This document shows, in pieces, positions 1 through 8,717 of a DNA stretch of 64,000 nt. Numbering within the stretch: position 1 is the first letter of the stretch; the number at the start of each line of letters is the position of its first letter. The stretch lies in assembly GCA_963920575.1 (NCBI GenBank), contig OY986968.1:25550129-25614128 (forward strand), written 5' to 3'. The stretch is from Narthecium ossifragum. Lineage: Eukaryota > Streptophyta > Magnoliopsida > Dioscoreales > Nartheciaceae. The notes under the pieces are model-generated. The model was not told the DNA's origin. It did not search any database and saw nothing but the letters and a program-made list of their open reading frames with translations. Both the position numbers and the translations under genes were made by a program.

Positions 1-310
1 TTTTGCCTTCTTTGAAAAGAACTTCTGAATTAATACCTAGTGAAAAGAATACAATTTCTGGCCTGAAAGTGTAATCAGGAAATGATTGGACATCACTTTG
101 TGCTGGTCAGGTTTATATCAATACTTTGTACAGATATGTACAGTGATTTCTCATTATATGTCTTCTTTAAACGAAAATATAAGCAGAGGAAGTTTTGATG
201 TTTCATAGTGGACTTTTGTGTAATGCTGAATTGCCAAGCAAGTTCTTGGTCTCTTTATATTTTTGTTGCAAATCACAAAGTACCAATTTGACCCATTGCT
301 TTATTCTCAG

Positions 311-1420
311 GTGCTCTGCCATTTTTGTCTAATTCTTCAATCTCAGAAGATGGCTTTGATATGCCTAAGAAGCCCACAGTTGATGATTTAATCGAGGTTT
401 TAGAAGTTGTTCGCCTGGATGATATTCTGTCACGTTTTAAGGATTTGGATTGTATATACGAGTGGTCTAGTGTCCTTTCACTTGGGGAGCAACAGCGCCT
501 TGCATTTGCCCGCCTTTTACTGTCAAAACCAAGATTGGTTCTCCTAGATGAGGCTACCAGTGCATTAGATGATGCAAATGAGGTAAGAGGTGACAGCTTC
601 TCTTTATATTGACTTAGAAAGCATGAAGTAAATCGAGAGATGTTGAACCTTAGCCCAATACTTTAAAACAGGGTAAAATATAGCAAAACTATAGTTTTAA
701 GTTTCAGTAGCTATTGATAATTTGCCGTTGGAAACATGAGAAAAATTACAGGAGCTTGGTTGGTGGGATTTACCAGTATGATGAATGTGATAAACTAAGG
801 TTCCTTGCCATGTTCTCTAATGGATCTTCAATTCAAGTTCTTTCTCTTATGCAAGTTTCAGTACTTTGATCAACTGCTACTCAAATTAAATGTTTGTGTA
901 AGGTAGCTGCCCTAGTTTGCAGCAATTTCTGTCAATCAAAAACCTCCTGTTAGCATCCCAATAAGCATATGCGAACTGTCAAGCTTTCTAATTGCTCATA
1001 TTTGAAGGCAAAGATTTGTTTGCATTCCATTGGCCATAGTGCGTAGGCAATTTCATGTTAATCTTTTTTATATTTTGATATAAAGCGACTCCTATTCAAA
1101 TTTTTGTTAGCATATATGGATAAATTGTATATGGTTTTCATTTCTTTGTTTCTGCTTCATTTGGCACAAAACACATCTTGTGTAGTGGCTTAGCGTTGCA
1201 TACCAATTTGCAGGCTCATCTATACGCGCTGATTGAAGCTGCAGGCATAACATATGTCAGCATTGGACATAGAAGAACCCTCTATAATTTCCACGACAAA
1301 GTCTTGCAAATAACAAAGCTAGAGTCTGTCAACACTAATCAACAGAACTGGCAACTTGAGTCTATCGATTGCAGCACCACCCTTGATGAGGCAAAACCAG
1401 CATTTTTGTCAAAACAATGA
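311..1420 (+). CDS. ABCD2: ABC transporter D family (ABCD2-type, chloroplast half-transporter), C-terminal two exons
   Basis: These are the last two exons of a gene that starts left of the window. Exon A is 311-582, after an acceptor ...ctcag and before a donor gtaaga. Exon B is 1214-1420, after ...ttgcag, and ends in TGA. They encode the end of an ATP-binding cassette. Visible are the ABC signature LSLGEQQR, Walker [14 protein letters not shown] and the H-loop SIGHR. Walker A and the membrane domain lie outside the window. The insert between the Q-loop region and the signature, with the [18 protein letters not shown] ending, fits the plant ABCD2 subgroup, a half-transporter placed in plastids by family annotation. 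The substrate is not deducible here. The gene is intact as far as seen. Family assignment is confident; the subgroup name is inferred from recognised motifs. Confidence 0.88.
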
Positions 1421-2538
1421 TTTCACCGGCAAATTGAAATGGGCAAACAGGCTCATCATAGTTGAATACCACACGACTGATCGCTGATGTCCTTGCATCT
1501 GGCAGTGGCAAAGCTGCTGGCAAGGACTGGCCTGAGGGTGGCTCGCAATCAGCTTCTTTCTAATTTCGTCAAGCATTTTTTTGTGGACAGGAGCCTTGGC
1601 ATGGCGGAACGTTCACCAATATACTGTAATGTTTAATCCATCGTGTGGCTTCTTTTCATGGAAGTGGTCTGCTTGTTTTCAATACTGAGGAGCGAAACGG
1701 TAGATCACCATGCCTTTTTATGTTAAGATTCTTGGCGATCCCTATTGAATGGTGGAAAGTAAAGTCTATATGTATTTCTTGTACTTGGATTTAAAGCGTA
1801 CAATTACTCGATAGTACGATTTAAAGAATACAGTTGTACTATCTTGTTAGCCTTATATGCTTGGGGATCTCTTTTCTGGCAGTGCTCATTAACTTAATGC
1901 TGGAACTATGGCATTGTAAACTTCTTGAAATCGGGAAAATTTAAGGAATGCTTTTCTATTATGCTCTTTGTTTCTCACTCAGAAGATTATACTTCTATTT
2001 CTGTGGAAAAGTTGTGCAATCAAGACATTATCTTATAGAAACATGCTGAATTTAGTCAGAGTAATTGATTGTATTTCTTGTCTGAAAATATTACTAGAAA
2101 CTCTGTACTCTAGCATATAGTAGTCTTCGTTATGTGATACCGTGTTGATAGTCACAAATTAATTAAGTCACTTCTTAATGTTCCTTAATCTCTACAACCT
2201 AGATATGTTACTGGTATAAAGTAGAAAAATATAGTTTTGCTTCACACATGAAAATTTAATGTTAAGAAGAATGTCAAACAAAAAGAATGTTAGAAAATTA
2301 ATGTCATGAAAATTTAATGTTAAGAAGAATATGCCGAAACAATAATTCCATCCCTGATCTGATCTCAATGCAAGAACCCCAACATGCATTTCTACTAATA
2401 AAAATGAAGACAAGATTAATTCTAAAAATTAACCTGATCAACTAACTGCCAGTAATTATTGAGAGTTCTCAAAGCCTCACTCATATGCTTCCGTACGAAC
2501 GCCCCCCCAAAACTATATATGCATGTCCCTGCAGTGAT
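1421..2538. other. 3' UTR of ABCD2-type gene and intergenic spacer
   Basis: This is AT-rich sequence between two converging genes. The first several hundred bases probably hold the ABCD2-type 3' UTR. A direct repeat of about 25 bp, containing tgaaaatttaatgttaagaa, occurs near 2250 and 2306. No gene or transposon end was recognised. Confidence 0.4.
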
Positions 2539-3440
2539 TTAGTACCTAAATAGTCTCCTTCCGCCGGTGCCGGAGGCTCTATGGCAGTTGAAGTACACCG
2601 CCGCAACCGGCAGCCCGAGGTTGTAGAGCTCGGCGAAGTCCCGAGTATTGAAGTTCTCACGCCATCCAGGGGCGTAAACCGCCTGGCAGCCCAGCTGTTG
2701 AAATAGCACAAACACATACCGGTGGATTCCGAGCATCGGGCGCGGACTCTCGTAGCTCACTATTTCCTGACCTGATCAATAACACATGTACACCATTAAT
2801 CGCATCAGTTCTTCATATCACTCAGATCGAATTCTTGCTAGCCATCGAGCTATCGATCTTTCTCTTTCGAAAGAAGTGAGCAGAATTTAATTCAAGGAGT
2901 ACTATATCGTACCGGAAACTGCTTCAGTTGTTGCAGGAATATCTGTGACCAACCTACAGCAGTGTGAAATGATCATAGTACGTACTTGCTTGAACAAATT
3001 AAAAGGCCAAAGGAAAGGAGCTCATGATCGAGGGCAGACATTAGAGAAGCGCGCGCTTACCAGTGCAAATACTCCCTAAGATAAGGATCACTTGGGCTTG
3101 GAGCATCAGGGTCTGTCATGACCTGCAAATTAGTACATGAACAAACTCTTCATGAATACAACAAGGACTACACCTTTGTTTCATATTAATTTGCACCCAG
3201 AATCAGTTCTGTATGTAGTAGTAATACAAGGCTTACAAGAGTATAGAAGCTCCTCAGGTCAGTGCCTCCAATCTCAACCCTAGGCTGCAGAGCAACAGCT
3301 GATGGCCCGAACTCACACCCATTAGTGACATCCCTGTGGTTGTATGTCACCTGGAGGTGTATACTTGTTCTGAATGGCTCCAGAACATCACCAATAACTC
3401 TCCCAACAACCAAAGAATTCCTCTCTCTATTCAATGACAT
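2539..3440 (-). CDS. FLOWERING LOCUS T-like PEBP protein, copy 1 (divergent)
   Basis: A four-exon gene on the minus strand: exon 1 3237-3440, exon 2 3061-3122 (62 nt), exon 3 2913-2953 (41 nt), exon 4 2539-2771. These are the classic FT exon sizes. All junctions are GT-AG and the joined frame encodes 179 residues without a stop. PEBP marks are [14 protein letters not shown] and the FT-type tyrosine in EYLHW (Tyr85 of Arabidopsis FT). FT proteins are mobile florigens that bind 14-3-3 and FD. Here Arg62 and Pro94 equivalents are kept, but Phe101 is Ser (AVSGQE) and Arg130 is Cys (LGCQAV), both known 14-3-3 contacts. Segment B reads WREN where FT has WRQN (Gln140). The C-terminus also differs (GGRRLFRY). 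It looks coding and intact, but may have lost or changed florigen activity. It lies head-to-head with copy 2. Confidence 0.93.
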
Positions 3441-3485
3441 CTGCTTGGCTGTCGAAACTCACATGGAACTGAAGTTTTGTGCACA

Positions 3486-3519
<34 letters not shown>

Positions 3520-3960
3520 ATACTGATAATGTAGCTTAAAATCGACGTGGCTATCAACAGCAGCACTCAATAGGGGATCATAAAGTCATGTGGTTATCTT
3601 TAATTCCCTTATCTATGGGAGATTAGAGATCCCAACAGGCATCTTATGATTGTGTCAAGGCTCATCATGAGCTCATTGGTTGCTGAAAACAAGAAAGAGG
3701 GATCCTACATATGAAATGCTCATTTGTCGTCTTCTTTCATCCCTTTCGTTCCTATCCATCATAGAGCTCGCCACACATCTTTGTACCTAGGACAAAACAA
3801 CATTGGAGTCGGTGGAAGAGAATAATTGGGGGGTCTTCTTCAGATATTTTTTATTGTACATGATCCCTCCTTTTAGCCTGTCAAGTTCTCATTGGAGGAA
3901 AAAGGAGGATTGACCTATTGGAAGGACGCAGCTTAAAGTTGTCTTGACTACCAAACAACG
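3441..3960 (-). promoter_or_regulatory. Upstream region of FT-like 1, related to that of FT-like 2
   Basis: Reading away from the FT-like 1 start, this holds a TA microsatellite (about 3484-3511) where a TATA element would sit. A block around 3530-3610 (catgactttatgat, gagtgctgc, gatagccacg when reversed) matches 6915-6970 upstream of FT-like 2. From about 3630 to 3960 it matches 11690-11970, including the stretch aaatgctcatttgtc. It is therefore part of a repeatedly duplicated upstream block. Promoter function is inferred from position only. Confidence 0.5.
3484..3511. repeat. (TA)n microsatellite in FT-like 1 proximal promoter
   Basis: About 13 TA units lie some 45-70 bp upstream of the FT-like 1 start codon. 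They overlap the expected TATA-box position, so length variation here could affect the core promoter. Confidence 0.8.
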
Positions 3961-4375
3961 GCGGTCATGCTAGCCGGGCCAACCCCGTCCGTTGATGCTT
4001 TTGGCTAAAATCCAATGAAGCTGTTGCCAAAAATCCAATCCGATGTGACACCGTACGTCACATATTTGCTGTGTGATCGGTGATTATATATATATCAATC
4101 TTATAAGGAGCAATTACGGTTACAACCGTTTCTCTTATATTAGTTTATTTACACGTATATTTTTCTAAGTTAACTTTATATATTTTTATCATATTTCCTA
4201 GGTTAGTTTTAAATATACATCAACTTTATAAGGAGCAAAAACGGTTATGCATAACCGCCCCCTTATAATGTTAACCTTATATGATATCCATACTAATCCA
4301 TTAATCAAATTCGGTTTTTATAACCGAATCATCCATTAATCTGATGGTTACCCTGCCATGTGGCAGGGGTCCCAC

Positions 4376-4665
4376 CTAGATCTCAGTCCTAACACAAAAC
4401 CTAACACAAGCTTTGACACTAGATCTCAGTCCTTGATTTCAAGAGCTAAGATTAAAACACAATACCATCTCCTCTCTCATCTTCCACTTAAGTTATAGGA
4501 TTAACGGGTTGAACCCACTTAGGATCCGAAACCCGTTTAACAGGTTTCGCGATGGGGGGTGAGAGAGTGGGGGAAGGAGATGGTATTGTATTTTAATCTT
4601 AGCCCTTGATTTCAAAGGATGAGATCTAGTGTCAAAGTTTGTGTTAGGTTGTGTATGTGGAACCG
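4376..4665. repeat. Inverted repeat with arms of about 100 bp
   Basis: The left arm (about 4376-4477: gacactagatctcag, aagattaaaacacaatacc) reappears reversed in the right arm (about 4572-4665: ggtattgtattttaatctt, gagatctagtgtc). The loop is about 90 bp. The structure suggests a foldback or MITE-like element. No target duplication was identified. Confidence 0.55.
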
Positions 4666-4888
4666 GATCCATATATATATATATATATATGCATACTTAC
4701 ATACATATATACACACATACATTCGTACATGTATGTGTATTTATATTCATAATATACATGTGTATGTATGTACATCTATCATACATGTGTGTGTGTATAT
4801 GCACATATATTTACACATATACATGCACATACATAAATAAATATACATATGCACATACACATTGACATGTATACATATACATATTTAT

Positions 4889-4920
<32 letters not shown>

Positions 4921-5262
4921 GCACACACATATAGACGTACATATATACATAGACATATATAGCAAATCTAATAAATGTTTGGAACGTGTGGCGCGATCTG
5001 CACGCGCCATACACACACATATATATAGACACACATACGCACGCATACATATCATCCTTATATAAGTTAACCATCATGTTGTCCCATGTGGAGTTTACGT
5101 GGAGAGGATTATCCTACGTGAAGCTTATGTGGAGGAGGGAAGTTAGTGAAGGACAGAGCGGGGTTAGTGACGAGTTACTAGGGGAGGTGGGGAGAGAGGG
5201 TGGTTACCATACCAGGTGGCGGGGGGCTTATTAGTATAAATATATATATGCACGTACACATT

Positions 5263-5264
<2 letters not shown>

Positions 5265-5336
<72 letters not shown>
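5265..5336. repeat. Long (TA)n microsatellite
   Basis: A near-perfect TA run of about 70 bp, followed by a CATA-rich tract to about 5430. Confidence 0.9.
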
Positions 5337-5341
<5 letters not shown>

Positions 5342-6039
5342 CACACACATATATATATATACACATATATATATACACATATATATACACATACACACAT
5401 ATATATACACATATACATACATATAGACAAATATACATAGCCATATATAGCAATTATAATAGATGTGTGAGACACGTGGCGTGATCTGCACATACCACAC
5501 ATACACACAATATATCAACCTTATAAGGAGCAAAAACGGTTACAACCGTTTCCCTCCTATTAATTTGTTTACATGTATATTTTTCTAAATAAACTTTGTA
5601 TATTGTTATCATAATTCCCTATGTTAGTTTTAAATATACGTCCTTATCTACCTTATAAGATCCGATGACAGTTATCCCTTATGACTCATAATCTGAGTCA
5701 TAAACTTATACACACATGGTATACACGTGACATACACGTGGTATAAAATTATAATTAAATAAATAAATAAAAAAATATAGTGGGTTGATGTGTAAGTTAT
5801 TATAGAGATAGTGGAGACGGACAGTTAGCCGTGCCAGGTGGCACATGCCCACTACCTAGTATATATATATATATATGCACACTCATACATGTATGCATAC
5901 ATGTATAAATATACATATGCACGTACACATTAATTGACATGTATTGATATTTATATATAACAATTCTAATAAATACGTGGGATACGTGGCACGTGTCATA
6001 TTGGGTTGGGTGGGAGCCGATCCCACATTTTTTCACCAA

Positions 6040-7057
6040 AAAAAACATATGAAGTTACTGCTGGTGTAAAATTCTTGCTACTTTTTCATGATTGCTCTAT
6101 GGTGCCAGTTCTTTGAGATCCAAAGCTCCTGCAGTCAATTTGGACATAATCACCATTCTAGCTTGATGTGTTTTTTTCCTGATGATGGACTTATTGACTG
6201 GCCAAATTAGTATCAATCTGCTGGCTGAGAGCCAAGGCACCTGCATGCTTGCAACGGAGTACCTCCAAGTTTTATAAGTAGTCTAGGAATTCAACAGAGA
6301 AACCTGCCTCAATACTGCTTCCATGCACAGAAAGGGGATTCTAAAGTACGTGTGCTCAGAGGATTACTGAATTCAAGAAATCCAGTGAAGCTGTCGAGAG
6401 ATTTTTCACGAGAGCACTGATTTGTATATATGTTCATGTACAAAGGCTTGAATTGGTAGTGAGATACTGATTCAATTATCTAGTCCATTGATAGTGAGGT
6501 ACCGATATCAGTACTAGATCAACCAATCGGTACCTCACTATCGATATAGCATGTGTATTATACATGTCATATATCGGTAGTGAGGTACCAAATCTTTTCA
6601 TCTAGTCCAACAGTATCTTACTACTGATGGACTAGTTGTTCAACCATGTATAATGTACATGTCATATGGATATGTACATAAATCTTTTTCTTTTCATGAA
6701 TGTCTATATACCCAACAAAACAATGGTAAAAAAAACTTTTACAGCTGTAACTGTGGCAACCGTGATACTCGACCATAATTATCAAGGTTATCGACTTGGC
6801 TCACCAGGTCTCGATGAGCTAGGTCAATTACAACCATTGGCACACCCTACCAATTAAGAACTCATGTTTGGGCAGCACAGGATCAGAATAAAGGCCGGAT
6901 AACCGCATGACTTTATGATCGATCACCCACCACTAAGTGCTGCAGTAATTGATAGCCACGATGATCTGAAGCTATATAATCATGAGCATGCATCAAGACT
7001 TGCAGGCACCTCCACAAAAAAAACTTCAGTTCTATGTGAGTTTCCACAGCCGAACAG
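6040..7057 (+). promoter_or_regulatory. Upstream region of FT-like 2
   Basis: The block 6040-6360 matches the repeated FT-upstream block near 13.1-13.7 kb and 14.38 kb (catatgaagttact, ttcttgctact, cagtcaatttg). From 6425 to 6670 it holds a repeat with perfect 17-bp inverted arms (6490-6506 and 6526-6542, core ggtacctcactatc) that also appears near 17.69 kb and 51.54 kb. From 6915 it mirrors the FT-like 1 promoter. A TATA-like TATATAA lies at 6973-6979, about 80 bp before the start codon. Confidence 0.5.
6973..6979 (+). promoter_or_regulatory. TATA-like box of FT-like 2
   Basis: The sequence TATATAA lies 79 bp upstream of the FT-like 2 ATG, a plausible distance for a short 5' UTR. This is inferred from motif and position. 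Confidence 0.45.
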
Positions 7058-7756
7058 ATGCCAGTGAATAGAGAGAGGAATTCCTTGGTTGTTGGGAGAG
7101 TTATTGGTGATGTTCTGGAGCCATTCAGAACAAGTATACATCTCCAGGTGACATACAACTACAGGGATGTCACCAATGGACGTGAGTTCAAGCCATCAGC
7201 TGTTGTTGTGCAGCCTAGGGTTGAGGTTGGAGGCACTGACATGAGGAGCTTCTACTCTCTTGTACGTAAGCCTATCCCTCCAAACAAATATATATATAGC
7301 GTTTGTTTTACTCAGGCAAAATCTAAGATAGCTGGCACTTCCAGGTGATGGTGGATCCTGACGCCCCCAGCCCCAGCGATCCAAGCTTGAAGGAGTATCT
7401 ACATTGGTAATTGCCTTATAACTTTCCAAGGGTACTAATTAATGTTCCAAGATAGTTATAGTGACTGATGACCTTGATGGTTTAGGCTGGTCACTGATAT
7501 CCCGGGAACCACCGGAGCAACCTTTGGACAGGAGGTGATGTGCTACGAGAACCCCCGGCCGACGTGGGGGATCCACCGGTTCGTCTTCGCTCTCTTCCAG
7601 CAGCTTGGCCGGCAGACTGTCTACGCTCCAGGATGGCGCCAGAACTTCAGCACCCGGGACTTTGCGGAGCTGTACAACCTCGGATCTCCGGTGGCCGCCG
7701 TCTACTTCAACTGCCAGAGAGAATCTGGTTCTGGTGGGAGGAGAATGTACCCATAA
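7058..7756 (+). CDS. FLOWERING LOCUS T-like PEBP protein, copy 2 (mosaic gene)
   Basis: A three-exon gene: exon 1 7058-7261, exon 2 7345-7406 (62 nt), exon 3 7486-7756, with GT-AG junctions and 178 codons. The usual third FT intron is absent: coding sequence runs straight through ...ACCTTTGGACAGGAG. Florigen-type residues are all present: Tyr85 (EYLHW), Arg62 (MRSFY), Pro94, Phe101 (ATFGQE), Arg130 (LGRQTV) and Gln140 (WRQN). By family knowledge it could act as a phloem-mobile flowering or developmental signal with FD and 14-3-3. Exon 1 is close to copy 1 (about 58 of 68 residues identical), whereas exons 2-3 are almost identical to copy 3 (two residue differences), pointing to recombination in intron 1. 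The start is chosen because it gives the full conserved PEBP N-terminus. Confidence 0.94.
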
Positions 7757-7950
7757 ATTAATATATATGCATCTAGCTAGTTCAGTACCTCTCTATGTTT
7801 CTATATTTGCTTTGGATTGCTCAAGTACGGACCTATTATGACTATATGGATCGGTGTGATTTGCTCTAGTGTCCATTTCCATGCATTCCCAAATTAAATT
7901 GTGAATATATTGTGCTGTTTATGGAATTTTATCTTTGTTAAGTAGTTCAG

Positions 7951-8143
7951 GCCTGTTTGGCACGCATCCGGCACGGAATCCACGGTACCCACAGGAGGAA
8001 CAACGTCCGCTTGGACACCGATTTTATTATCCGTCCTTAGACTTATTCTGTTTTTTGGAATCCGTCAGTAGTGCGCCAAACGCTGGAATCGGAATCCAGG
8101 ATCCAACGGATTCACCCCCATTTCATGTGCTGCTAAACAGACC
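7951..8143. mobile_element. Short MITE-like element downstream of FT-like 2
   Basis: The block begins gcctgtttggca and ends tgctaaacagaccc, an imperfect terminal inverted repeat of the TGTTTGG type seen in several MITEs of this window. It has no coding capacity, and the target duplication is unclear. Confidence 0.45.
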
Positions 8144-8717
8144 CATGAGCACCTGACCATTAAAAATTCTAGCTAGATACAAATTAATACTGGATTTATG
8201 TACTTTTGTTGACAAGGTTTGGCTAGCAGATTCTTAGTGGTGTCCATATCGACTTGGGCCAATTGTATATTCCTTCTTTAAAAACCTTAGGATTACACAT
8301 TTTCTCCTATAATATCTCGATAATTACATACTTGCATTTGAATTATAATCCAATAAAGGATCTTTATATCATAATCCAATAATGAAGAATATATATGTTT
8401 AAATAACTTATCACGATATGGCTATACTTTCATTCGGATTGGATTAGATTAAGTAACCCAACTAAAGTAATGGAAAAGGTTCTCGATCGGGTGAATACAT
8501 GATCAAGATTGTTAAGGCTCACCTGTGTGGTGGACATCCTTAATAGGTTTTGGCCAATTCAGAGGTGTAGGAGCTGCATGCATGCATGTCGAGGGTGTGA
8601 TTTGGGCAAAGGTAGTGTTGTTTTTTTTTTGTTCTATTGTTTGTGTCTTTGATCCTGGCCGGCTGTTGCAATGAGAGGGTTGACAGACAGTGGCACCATG
8701 CATATCTTTGATCCTGT

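Larger units (their letters stand above)
3961..6040. repeat. Repeat-rich insertion splitting the FT-upstream block
   Basis: The FT-upstream block seems to be interrupted here, because sequence before about 3960 and after about 6040 is continuous in the related copy near 13.1 kb. The insertion contains two related segments (4090-4260 and 5515-5640, both with ataaggagcaaaaacggtta-like sequence), long CATA/TATA tracts and a long (TA)n run at about 5265-5336. Apparent reading frames rich in Tyr, Ile, His and Cys are products of the TA/CATA tracts, not genes. Confidence 0.5.

Noticed and set aside
4619..5533. Many Tyr/Ile/His/Cys-rich open frames on both strands
   Set aside because: They are translations of TA and CATA microsatellites and have no codon or domain evidence.
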